64,000 nt of DNA from CAMEON01 sp045602325. Lineage in GTDB: Bacteria; Bacillota; Clostridia; Oscillospirales; CAG-272. Where the stretch lies: the NCBI GenBank assembly GCA_045602325.1, contig JAZSBH010000039.1, positions 25,731 to 89,730 of the forward strand, read 5' to 3'. This document shows positions 33,816 to 41,891 of the stretch, piece after piece. Within the stretch, counting starts at the first letter, position 1. Every line of letters starts with the position of its first letter. The notes under the pieces are model-generated. The model saw nothing but the letters and a program-made list of their open reading frames with translations. It was not told the DNA's origin and did not search any database. The translations under genes were made by a program, and so were the position numbers.

Positions 33816-34538
33816 ATGTTCCGCAGAACCCTGAAAACCTTAACCGTTACCCTGGCCGTAACCGCTCTCCTGTCCTCCTGCGGAGGCGGTTTGCCCGAAT
33901 ATGATTACAACATTGATATGAAAGACTATGAATCCGCTATCACGGTCACCGATAAAGCTTATCTCATCCTGACCAATAAGCAGAATCCCTTGGAGAGTGA
34001 TTACAAGCCCGACTCTCTTGCCGATCTTCCCGCCGCATTAACTCTGTACGGAAAAGAAATCCAACTGGAATCAACGGCCGCCATCGCCGCCGAAGCCCTT
34101 GTCTGCGAGCTTCGCGCCTGCGGCTACAAGGATATCGCCATTACCAGCGGCTATCGTTCCTATGAGTATCAGCAGATCTTGTTCAATACCTATTTAGGCA
34201 ACGAGATGGCTGCCCATCCGAACTGGACGCAAGCGCAGTGCGAGGCCGAGGTGCTGACCTACTCTGCCCGTCCCGGTGAGAGCGAGCACCAGACGGGACT
34301 TTGCATCGATCTCATCAGCACACAGAACGTGGTTTTGGACGAAACCTTTGCTCAAAACCCCGCTTACGCCTGGCTGACTGAAAATGCCCATTACTTCGGA
34401 TTTATCCTCCGTTATCCCAAGGGGAAGGAAGACACTACCGGTTATTCCTACGAGCCCTGGCACTACCGTTTCGTGGGCGTAAAAGCCGCCACTGAGATCT
34501 ACGAGAAGGGAATCACTCTGGAGGAATATCTGGCCTGA
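33816..34538 (+). CDS. VanY-type D-alanyl-D-alanine carboxypeptidase, lipoprotein
   Basis: This 240-residue exported lipoprotein has lipobox LLSSC (Cys23). The M15B zinc peptidase core shows ITSGYRSYEYQQILFNTY, SEHQTGLCIDLI (SxHxxGxxxD, first zinc ligands) and EPWHYRFVG (catalytic Glu and the last zinc His). It should remove the terminal D-Ala from peptidoglycan stem peptides. AAAGGAG precedes the start. The location next to MnmM gives no functional hint. Confidence 0.92.
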   Translation: MFRRTLKTLTVTLAVTALLSSCGGGLPEYDYNIDMKDYESAITVTDKAYLILTNKQNPLESDYKPDSLADLPAALTLYGKEIQLESTAAIAAEALVCELRACGYKDIAITSGYRSYEYQQILFNTYLGNEMAAHPNWTQAQCEAEVLTYSARPGESEHQTGLCIDLISTQNVVLDETFAQNPAYAWLTENAHYFGFILRYPKGKEDTTGYSYEPWHYRFVGVKAATEIYEKGITLEEYLA

Positions 34539-34541
34539 TCT

Positions 34542-34772
34542 TTATCCCTGCGGCGTACGTCCCGTAGCTTCCTCCCGCTCTCTGCGCATCTCCTGCCATA
34601 CGTCCCGCTCCATGGCGGCGGGCAGGTTGGAAAACAGACGGGACGCGGGAATATCGCCCGCTAAAGCGATGTCCGCAAGCTGCGAGGTGATCGCGTATCC
34701 TTTGGCTTTGCCGAGGGGATCGGGATAGACCTCCGAGGGGTTCAGTTCCGATGGAATGAGTGGTTTAGGCAT
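34542..34772 (-). CDS. Small hypothetical protein
   Basis: This 76-residue soluble polypeptide begins MPKPLIPSELNPSEVYPDP. It has a helical, charged C-terminus (ERDVWQEMRREREEATGR). The start is supported by AAAGGAG. It is convergent with the VanY-type gene (3 bp between stops) and divergent from htrA. No family recognised; it may be specific to this lineage. Confidence 0.6.
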   Translation of the reverse strand: MPKPLIPSELNPSEVYPDPLGKAKGYAITSQLADIALAGDIPASRLFSNLPAAMERDVWQEMRREREEATGRTPQG

Positions 34773-35015
34773 ATCGACTACTCCTTTCTCGGGTACGGCT
34801 ACCCGTACTCTGTGGCATTAGTTTGGGAAGCAACGACGTGTTTTTTGTGTGGTAAAGTATGCCAGCCGCTGTTTTCGAAGAAAAAAGCAATCCTTCAAGT
34901 TTTTTCAAGCCACACTTCCGCAAAAATCAAGAAATCTTCACATTCGTGGCGTATAATGGATGAAAACAAAACGGAATCCTCGTATTCCGTGAGCGATATG
35001 AAGGAGGCATCTTTC

Positions 35016-36581
35016 ATGAATGAGTACGACCCTATGAAAGACAACGCTTCAAGTGATGACCGAAATACTACCCGGGAACGTACGGATACGCATAGTAAAT
35101 CCGATCGCGGCTATGTCTACGGCTCCGCCGATTCCCGCGATGGACAAGGCTACACGAATCCGGATGGAAGCCACGGCTTTATTTACAATCCAACCTCGTC
35201 CCCCGAGGACAAGAATCGCAGCTACCGCGGTGCCGTCATAGCCCTGTCTGCCGTGCTGGCAACCCTGATACTGGGCACCTGCTGCTTTTTCGGTGCCTAT
35301 ATGGCCGCCCGTTCTCTGAATCAGACCGGGGAGGAGAACTCTTCCGTTGAGACCAATTCCGATAAGCACGGGGTAGGCATATCCGGAGGCCTCGTTATCA
35401 GCGAAGATACCCATGCTGACGGAGAGGACACCGCAGAGCTTACTTTCCCCGGGGTCAACGAGAACGGCAAAACGGAAAACGAAAGCACCAACGGAGAACT
35501 CTCCCACATGGGGAGCAGCTCCATCCCTCCCGTTGCTTCCATCGAAAAACTCCCGGCTGAACGTACCGATCTTGACGGAGACGGGAGTCCGGAGATTGAG
35601 ACGGATGCGAACGGTGAGGTGCTCACCTCAGCCGGGAAGGATACCGTATCCGTGGCTACGGTGGTCAGCCGAGTCGCCGCTTCGGTGGTGGAGATCACCA
35701 CCGAGACCATCGTCCGGTCGGGACGTATCGGCCAGTATATCACCAGCGGAGCCGGAAGCGGTGTCATCATCTCGGACGAAGGCTTTATCGTCACCAATCA
35801 TCACGTGATCGACGGCGCGAACACCATTACGGTGCGCCTGAATGACGGCAGAGAATTTGCGGCTACACTCATCGGCTCCGACGAGCAGACCGATATCGCC
35901 GTGCTGTGGATCGACGCCGTCGGCCACGATTTGACTGTTGCTACCCTCGGCGCCAGCTTTGATCTGGTCGTGGGCGAGGATATTCTGGCTATCGGGAATC
36001 CTCTGGGCTCCTTGGGCGGCACCGTCACCGAGGGAATGATCTCGGCTACTGCCCGTGAGATCAGCGTCAGCGGCGTGAATATGACCCTTTTGCAGGTTTC
36101 CGCACCCATTAATCCCGGTAATTCCGGCGGCGGACTCTTTAACCTGGCAGGCGATCTTGTCGGCATCGTCAACGCCAAATTGTCCTCCGAGGAGATCGAG
36201 GGCTTGGGATTCGCGATCCCTATCGATACCGCTTATACCGTTATCCTGGAACTCATTGACCACGGGTACGTACGCAACCGTCCCGCCGTTGATTTCACCG
36301 TGGTGGACGTGACATCGATTCAGACAGCTATGCGCTATTTCAATTCCTTTTACACCGGCGTTTACGTGTACGTTGAGGATCACGACGTGGTTCAATACGG
36401 TGATCTGATCCTGTCGGCAGACGGCGTTGAGATCAGCACCAGTGAGGATTTGAACAGCATCATCAAGAGTAAACGCGTTGGTGATCCTGTGGAACTGCTT
36501 GTATACAGGAATCGTGATAAGATCACACTCACCGTTACGGTCGCCGAATATATCCCCGAGGCGCTCAAGCCCGCCTCCTGA
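35016..36581 (+). CDS. htrA: HtrA/DegP-like serine protease with PDZ domain
   Basis: This 521-residue membrane-anchored protease has an acidic, Ser/Thr/Gly-rich cytosolic region (about 1-75), one membrane helix (AVIALSAVLATLILGTCCFF), a Ser/Glu-rich spacer, then a trypsin-like domain. The triad is His263 (TNHHVID), Asp293 (QTDIAVL) and Ser370 (NPGNSGGG). A C-terminal PDZ-like domain follows from about residue 420. The start at 35016 is chosen for the AAGGAGG 7-8 nt upstream; an ATG at 34956 lies inside a -10-like TATAAT. It degrades or refolds damaged envelope proteins. The two-component genes right after it suggest they control it. Confidence 0.93.
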   Translation: MNEYDPMKDNASSDDRNTTRERTDTHSKSDRGYVYGSADSRDGQGYTNPDGSHGFIYNPTSSPEDKNRSYRGAVIALSAVLATLILGTCCFFGAYMAARSLNQTGEENSSVETNSDKHGVGISGGLVISEDTHADGEDTAELTFPGVNENGKTENESTNGELSHMGSSSIPPVASIEKLPAERTDLDGDGSPEIETDANGEVLTSAGKDTVSVATVVSRVAASVVEITTETIVRSGRIGQYITSGAGSGVIISDEGFIVTNHHVIDGANTITVRLNDGREFAATLIGSDEQTDIAVLWIDAVGHDLTVATLGASFDLVVGEDILAIGNPLGSLGGTVTEGMISATAREISVSGVNMTLLQVSAPINPGNSGGGLFNLAGDLVGIVNAKLSSEEIEGLGFAIPIDTAYTVILELIDHGYVRNRPAVDFTVVDVTSIQTAMRYFNSFYTGVYVYVEDHDVVQYGDLILSADGVEISTSEDLNSIIKSKRVGDPVELLVYRNRDKITLTVTVAEYIPEALKPAS

Positions 36582-36642
36582 TGGTTTGCTTTTTGACATT
36601 ATACAGAAAGGATGCTTCCGTTTGCCGAAGCTGTAGATTGCT

Positions 36643-37338
36643 ATGTATCACATTCTGATCGTTGACGACGAAAGCCGCATCCGTGCCATTATCCGTAAGT
36701 ACGCTGAATTTGAAGGTCATACGGTTACCGAGGCCGGTGACGGCATGGAGGCCGTCGTCCTGTGCCGCAAGGAAAGCTTTGATCTCATTATCATGGATAT
36801 CATGATGCCCGAGCTGGACGGCTTCTCCGCCTGCCGTGAGATCCGTAAGATCACCCAGACCCCCATCATCATGCTCTCTGCCCGTGGTGAGGAGTACGAT
36901 AAGATCAACGGCTTTGAACTGGGGATCGACGACTACGTGGTCAAGCCCTTTTCTCCCAAGGAGCTCATGCTCCGGGTGGATGCGGTCATGAAGCGGGTCA
37001 ACCGTCCTGCCCATACCATCGGAAACACCACGCCCAACCAGGTGATCGAGATGGACAACGGCGGTCTTCGTGCCGACGTGACTGCCCGTATCGTCTACGT
37101 GGACGGAGAGCGGGTGGAGATGTCCCCCAAGGAGTACGATCTGTTCTTCTATATGCTCTCCAACCGCAACATCGCCCTTTCCCGCGAAAAGCTTATCAGC
37201 GAGGTCTGGGGCTATGATTTCTTTGGGGACGCCCGCACCCTGGATACGCATATCAAGCTGCTTCGCAAAAGCCTTGGCCCCTATGCCAAATACATCGTCA
37301 CCCTCCGCGGTGTCGGCTATCGCTTTGAAGGGAAATAA
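36643..37338 (+). CDS. OmpR-family response regulator
   Basis: This 231-residue DNA-binding regulator has a receiver domain (about 1-118) with the acidic pair near LIVDDESRIRAI, phospho-acceptor Asp52 (IIMDIMMPE) and the conserved Lys in DDYVVKPFSPKEL. A winged-helix effector domain (about 130-231) contains LSREKLISEVWGYDF and RTLDTHIKLLRKSLG. It overlaps the histidine kinase by 1 bp (TAATG). The ribosome-binding site is weak. It lies 61 bp after htrA. Confidence 0.96.
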   Translation: MYHILIVDDESRIRAIIRKYAEFEGHTVTEAGDGMEAVVLCRKESFDLIIMDIMMPELDGFSACREIRKITQTPIIMLSARGEEYDKINGFELGIDDYVVKPFSPKELMLRVDAVMKRVNRPAHTIGNTTPNQVIEMDNGGLRADVTARIVYVDGERVEMSPKEYDLFFYMLSNRNIALSREKLISEVWGYDFFGDARTLDTHIKLLRKSLGPYAKYIVTLRGVGYRFEGK

Positions 37339-38963
37339 TGCGTATGACGCATAGATCGAAACGAAAACCTACCGATACGACCGATCACTCCCCCCGCCGC
37401 CAACCGAGCGCCGGGGGGCGTATCAGCATTTCCTGGAAACTCTTTGCGTACCTGGCGTTGTTTACTTTTTTTATCCTCATCGTGGTCTGGATCATGCAGA
37501 TCGGCCTTTTGAATTACTTTTACAGCCAAAGTAAATACAAAGAATTGGATATCACCGATAAGCTTGTCACCGAGGCGGTACTGGCCAATCCCTCCAGACT
37601 GGAGGAGGTTGTGGAGGAGTGTGCCACCGATTACCTGTTGTGTATCCGTGTGTTCCGCGTGGACGGCCCCACGGCTCGCCAGATCGTCAGTGCAGAGGTA
37701 TCCGGGGACTGTTTGATCCACCGCATATCCGATCGGTATCTGACGTATCTGTACAACGAGGCGGTCCATAACGGCGGTGTCTACACCAAGCGCGTGTCCC
37801 CGGACGCGTTATTTACCACCAATCCCGAAGCCATGGCCGGTTGGTCCGAATCCCAAAGACCGCAGGATAATAAAGAGAATTTCCGTGATCGCCTTTGGAA
37901 TTCACCCCTGGAGCAGAACGTGAATATGCTCCATGTTCGGGTCATTACGGATGCTGGCGGGGATGCCTATATCCTTATGCTCAACTCCGAGCTGGAGCCA
38001 CTCAACGCCACGGTGGAGACCCTCAAGACGCAATTCTGGATGATCGCATTCATTTTACTGTGGGGGGCCTTGTTCCTAGCGATCTTGATCTCCCGGAATA
38101 TTTCCGCGCCCATTCAAAAAATGAATCGAGCGGCGAAACGTCTGGCCAAAGGGCATTACGATGCTGATTTCCACGTAAACGGGTATCGCGAGGTCAGCGA
38201 GCTTTCCGAATCTTTGACCAACGCATCGGCGCAGTTGGCGCAGAACGATCGGCTTCAAAAGGAGCTCATTGCCAATATCTCCCACGATCTCCGTACCCCC
38301 CTGACTATGATCGTCGGCTACAGCGAGGTCATGCGGGACCTGCCCGGTGAAAATACGCCCGAAAACGTGCAGGTCATTATCGACGAGACCGAACGACTGT
38401 CTCAACTGGTCAACGACCTGCTCGATCTGTCGAAATTGCAGGCGGGCACACGTGTTCTCAACATGGAGACCATTAACCTCACCGAGCTCATTGAGTCTAC
38501 CATGCTCCGCTACGAAAAACTGACGCAAAAGGACGGCTACCGCATCGAATATCAAGCCGATGCCTCGATTGACGTCTGTGCAGACCGTACCATGCTGCTG
38601 CAGGTCATCTACAATCTCATCAACAACGCCATCAACTATACGGGTGAGGATAAACTGGTGCGCGTGACCCAGACCCTGACGGGGGACGGTGAGCGTGTCC
38701 GTGTATCGGTCATTGACAGCGGTGCGGGAATCCCCCCCGAGCAGATCCCCCTCATATGGGATCGCTATTACAAGATCGACAAGGTCCACCGCCGTGCCAT
38801 GATCGGCACGGGACTGGGTTTGTCCATTGTCAAGCAGGTTCTGGAAGCCCACCACACCACCTACGGCGTGGAGAGCAAGGAAGGGTGTGGTTCTACCTTC
38901 TGGTTTGAGATGCGGGTGGAAAAACGCCCCGATGTGGCGTTGGAGGCCGAAAATCTGTCCTGA
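37338..38963 (+). CDS. Sensor histidine kinase
   Basis: This 541-residue membrane kinase has a basic N-terminus, a first helix (LFAYLALFTFFILIVVWIMQ), an extracytoplasmic sensor of about 190 residues, a second helix (FWMIAFILLWGALFLAILI), HAMP, and HisKA with phospho-acceptor His316 (ANISHDLRTPLTM). The ATPase domain has NLINNAINYT, DSGAGIPP and GTGLGLSIVKQ. It is cotranscribed with the response regulator. Adjacent htrA recalls the CssRS/HtrA envelope-stress system of Bacillus; the signal sensed is inferred, not shown. Confidence 0.95.
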   Translation: MRMTHRSKRKPTDTTDHSPRRQPSAGGRISISWKLFAYLALFTFFILIVVWIMQIGLLNYFYSQSKYKELDITDKLVTEAVLANPSRLEEVVEECATDYLLCIRVFRVDGPTARQIVSAEVSGDCLIHRISDRYLTYLYNEAVHNGGVYTKRVSPDALFTTNPEAMAGWSESQRPQDNKENFRDRLWNSPLEQNVNMLHVRVITDAGGDAYILMLNSELEPLNATVETLKTQFWMIAFILLWGALFLAILISRNISAPIQKMNRAAKRLAKGHYDADFHVNGYREVSELSESLTNASAQLAQNDRLQKELIANISHDLRTPLTMIVGYSEVMRDLPGENTPENVQVIIDETERLSQLVNDLLDLSKLQAGTRVLNMETINLTELIESTMLRYEKLTQKDGYRIEYQADASIDVCADRTMLLQVIYNLINNAINYTGEDKLVRVTQTLTGDGERVRVSVIDSGAGIPPEQIPLIWDRYYKIDKVHRRAMIGTGLGLSIVKQVLEAHHTTYGVESKEGCGSTFWFEMRVEKRPDVALEAENLS

Positions 38964-38968
38964 CCTAT

Positions 38969-38997
38969 TGCATTTCCCGGAAAAATGGTGTATAATA
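38969..38997 (+). promoter_or_regulatory. Promoter for rlmA
   Basis: TTGCAT, 17-nt spacer, TATAAT, starting 6 bp after the kinase stop and 28 bp before the start at 39025. Confidence 0.8.
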
Positions 38998-39024
38998 AGA
39001 AAAATTGACGAAAGGAAGGCCGGT

Positions 39025-39927
39025 ATGCCCGACTTGAATCTTGAACTCAACGCTGTCCTCGTGCATAGCCTCCTGTGTCCCGTGTGCGGTGCTCCGCTTC
39101 TCGTGTCCGATGACGGGAAAAGCCTTGTGTGCACAGCCAAGGTCAGCGACCGCAATCCCAAGGGCCGCGCCCACCTCTTTGACGGCGGAGCGAGCGGTTA
39201 CGTCCCCCTGTCTCCCCGCCACAGTGGCGGCGGTGATTCCAAGGATGCCGTCCGTGCCCGCACCTCCTTCCTGAACCACGGTTATTACGCACCGGCCGCC
39301 GATGCGTTGACCGCCTTGGTTAGGGAATATACACCTGCGGAGAGGGCCGTCCTGGACGCAGGCTGCGGGGAAGGGTACTACTCCAATCGGATCGCCCAAG
39401 CGGGGTATCCGACCTTGGGCGTGGATCTCTCCAAATTCGCCGCAGATGCCGCAGCTAAGGCCGCCCGTGCCTACCGCCTTTCGTCCGGGCATAGCTCCAA
39501 GACTCTTTACGCGGTTGGAAGCGTGTTTGAGTTGCCCGTAAAGGATGGTACCTTTGATACGGTAACCAATGTTTTTGCCCCCTGTGCACCTGCCGAGTAT
39601 GCCCGCGTTCTGAAATCGGGAGGACATCTTATCGTGGCCGGCGCGGGAGAGCGGCATTTGATCGGACTGAAGCAACTGGTTTATGATGACCCTTATCTCA
39701 ACGATCCCCGCCGTGATCTTCCCGGCGAGGGAGACGGGCTTGTCTTGGTGGATACCCGCCAGATCACCTTCCGCATTACCGTAGAGAATCCATCGCATAT
39801 CGCCGCTCTTTTTTCCATGACGCCCTACTACTGGCGGACAAGTCAGAACGGCCACGACCGCATCAAAGCCGCCGAGCGGCTTGAGACCGAGGTCTCCTTT
39901 GATTTCCATATTTACGAAAAGCATTGA
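39025..39927 (+). CDS. rlmA: RlmA-type 23S rRNA (guanine-N1) methyltransferase
   Basis: This 300-residue protein has an N-terminal zinc site formed by LLCPVCGAPL, SLVC and the His in GRAHLFD, followed by GYVPLSP. Next is GDSKDAVRARTSFLNHGYYA, which is the RlmA signature, then VLDAGCGEGYYSNRIAQAG as SAM motif I and FAPCAPAEYARVLKSGG. It methylates N1 of a guanine in helix 35 of 23S rRNA (G745 or G748 type; which one cannot be decided). About twelve residues separate the third Cys from the His in the zinc site, longer than usual. AAAGGAAGG precedes the start. Confidence 0.9.
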   Translation: MPDLNLELNAVLVHSLLCPVCGAPLLVSDDGKSLVCTAKVSDRNPKGRAHLFDGGASGYVPLSPRHSGGGDSKDAVRARTSFLNHGYYAPAADALTALVREYTPAERAVLDAGCGEGYYSNRIAQAGYPTLGVDLSKFAADAAAKAARAYRLSSGHSSKTLYAVGSVFELPVKDGTFDTVTNVFAPCAPAEYARVLKSGGHLIVAGAGERHLIGLKQLVYDDPYLNDPRRDLPGEGDGLVLVDTRQITFRITVENPSHIAALFSMTPYYWRTSQNGHDRIKAAERLETEVSFDFHIYEKH

Positions 39928-39962
39928 AACAGAAAGATATTTCAAAATTGAAAGGATGAGCC

Positions 39963-40712
39963 ATGAGCACCACAGAGACCGTATTCAACAAGAAGATTTC
40001 CCTTTGCATTCCCATGTACAACGAGAACAGCATCATCGCTGATACCGCCAAGACCCTGCATGAGTATATGTCCCAGACCTTTGCCGACTATGAGATCATT
40101 TTCTCCAACGACGGCTCCAAAGACGGTTGTGATAAGACCGTGGAGGAGTTGAACCTGCCTAACGTCCGTGTGGTGGGCTATCCCGACAACAAGGGCAAGG
40201 GCTGTGCCGTTCGTACCGCACTTCTGGCCGCCGACGGGGATATCATCATGTTCACCGATGCTGACCTGGCCTATGGTACCGACGTCATCAAGCAGGTCTA
40301 CGATACCTTTGCGGACAACCCCGACGCCGATATGGTCATCGGCTCCCGTAACCTCCATAAGGACGGCTATGAGGGTTATACCTTTATCCGTAAGCTCATG
40401 TCCAAGGTCTATATCAAGATCCTCTGCTTCGTGGGCGGTTTCAAGCTCTCCGACTCCCAGTGCGGCTGCAAGGCGTTCACCAAGCAGACCGTCCTGGAGA
40501 TCTTCCCCCATTGCGAAGTCAACGGCTTTGCCTTCGATTTTGAAGCCATCCTCTGGGCTACCAAGCTGGGCAAGAAGATCGTGGAGACCCCCGTCAAGAT
40601 CATCAACCACCGCGAGTCCAAGGTCAATATCGTCAAGGATACCTTCAAGATGCTGAAGGATCTGCGGAAGATGAAGAAGCGCATCAAGAAGATCGAGATC
40701 GAAATCAAGTGA
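39963..40712 (+). CDS. Family 2 glycosyltransferase (dolichyl/undecaprenyl-phosphate glucosyltransferase-like)
   Basis: This 249-residue cytosolic GT-A enzyme has SLCIPMYNENSIIADT at the start, FSNDGSKDGC, GYPDNKGKGCAVRTALLAA and the metal-binding IIMFTDADLAYGTD. The C-terminal part (QCGCKAFTKQTVLEIF, VNGFAFDFEAILWATKLG) resembles ALG5-type polyprenyl-phosphate sugar transferases. The sugar and acceptor are inferred from family. Weak AAAGGA precedes the start. It ends at a terminator 7 bp downstream. Confidence 0.88.
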   Translation: MSTTETVFNKKISLCIPMYNENSIIADTAKTLHEYMSQTFADYEIIFSNDGSKDGCDKTVEELNLPNVRVVGYPDNKGKGCAVRTALLAADGDIIMFTDADLAYGTDVIKQVYDTFADNPDADMVIGSRNLHKDGYEGYTFIRKLMSKVYIKILCFVGGFKLSDSQCGCKAFTKQTVLEIFPHCEVNGFAFDFEAILWATKLGKKIVETPVKIINHRESKVNIVKDTFKMLKDLRKMKKRIKKIEIEIK

Positions 40713-40718
40713 ATCACT

Positions 40719-40747
40719 GTCCCCGTGTAAAAGCGGGGACATTTTTT
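40719..40747 (+). terminator. Intrinsic terminator of the GT2 gene
   Basis: GTCCCCG (40719-40725) and CGGGGAC (40734-40740) form a 7-bp GC-rich stem followed by ATTTTTT. Confidence 0.92.
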
Positions 40748-40778
40748 GCCCATTTTCGCAAAAAATCCGCAAAACATC

Positions 40779-40807
40779 TATACAAATTCTCTTTTTTATG
40801 ATATAAT
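40779..40807 (+). promoter_or_regulatory. Promoter for rlmB
   Basis: TATACA, 17-nt spacer, TATAAT with extended TGA, 40 bp before the start at 40847. Confidence 0.72.
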
Positions 40808-40846
40808 ATACTCTGTATAGAAATATCTTTTTGAAAGGAAATGTGT

Positions 40847-41851
40847 ATGGCATACAATAACGGCGAAAACCGCAATAAAAAGCCCTATAAGCCCGAAGGA
40901 GGCAAGGGAACCAAGAAATACCCCGCCGACAGAAACTTCACACCTACGGGAGACCGACCTCACAAGGAAGGAAAGCCCTATAGCAACAAAAAGGCCTACG
41001 AAAAGAAGCCCTACGGAGACAGTCCCCGCAACGATTATAAGTCATACGATAAGAAGCAGTACGACCGCTTTGACGACCGTGTGGACGATGAGGACGGAAA
41101 CACCTCTGACCCGGAAGCGGAAGGTCTTGTGATAGGCCGCAACGCCGTCCGTGAGCTACTCCGCTCCGACCGTACCGTGGACAAGCTCCTGGTGCGCCGC
41201 GGAGACCGTGAGGGCTCCATCGTGGTGCTGGTGGCCGAAGCGGTGGAAAAGGGTATTCCCGTGGTGGAAGTGGATAAGAGCAAGCTGGATAATCTGGCTG
41301 GCTTCGTGCCCCACCAAGGGGTGATCGCCATGGTCGCCCAAAAGGAATATTGTACCGTGGAGGACATCCTCGCCATTGCCGCCGAGCGGGGAGAAAAGCC
41401 CTTTATTGTTATTGCCGATGGCATTACCGACCCTTATAATCTGGGGGCGCTTATCCGTTGTGCCGAGGGGTGCGGTGCCCACGGGCTCATCATCCCCCGC
41501 CGTCGCGCCGTGGGACTCACCGCTTTGGTGGCTAAGTCCTCTGCGGGGGCCATGGAGCATCTGGCTGTAGCCAAGGTCGCCAATATTCATACTACCATTC
41601 TTGAGCTTCAAAAGGCCGGCGTGTGGGTCTACGCGGCTGAGGCAGGCGGTGCCGCTCATTACAATACCAACTTTGAAGGCCCCTGTGCGTTGGTCATGGG
41701 CAGTGAGGGAGACGGCGTTTCCCGCGTAGTCAAGGATGCCTGTGATGGCATCGTGTCCATTCCCATGTACGGCCACGTAAACTCCTTTAACGTGTCCACC
41801 GCGGCCTCGGTCATTTTGGCCGAGATCGCCCGTCAGCATCATAAAAAATAA
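40847..41851 (+). CDS. rlmB: RlmB/TrmH-family 2'-O-methyltransferase
   Basis: This 334-residue protein has an unusually long basic, Lys/Tyr/Asn-rich N-terminal tail (about 1-85), then a substrate-binding domain (VIGRNAVRELLRSDRTVDKL) and a SPOUT domain with DGITDPYNLGALIRCAEGCG, VMGSEGDGVSRVVKDACD and IPMYGHVNSFNVSTAASV, the last being the knotted SAM/RNA site. It methylates a ribose in 23S rRNA (G2251 in E. coli). The start at 40847 gives proper spacing to GAAAGGA. The tail may bind RNA; that is inference. Confidence 0.93.
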   Translation: MAYNNGENRNKKPYKPEGGKGTKKYPADRNFTPTGDRPHKEGKPYSNKKAYEKKPYGDSPRNDYKSYDKKQYDRFDDRVDDEDGNTSDPEAEGLVIGRNAVRELLRSDRTVDKLLVRRGDREGSIVVLVAEAVEKGIPVVEVDKSKLDNLAGFVPHQGVIAMVAQKEYCTVEDILAIAAERGEKPFIVIADGITDPYNLGALIRCAEGCGAHGLIIPRRRAVGLTALVAKSSAGAMEHLAVAKVANIHTTILELQKAGVWVYAAEAGGAAHYNTNFEGPCALVMGSEGDGVSRVVKDACDGIVSIPMYGHVNSFNVSTAASVILAEIARQHHKK

Positions 41852-41891
41852 AAAAGCGAATCCCCATTCCAAACCGAAGGGAGGGACTGAC

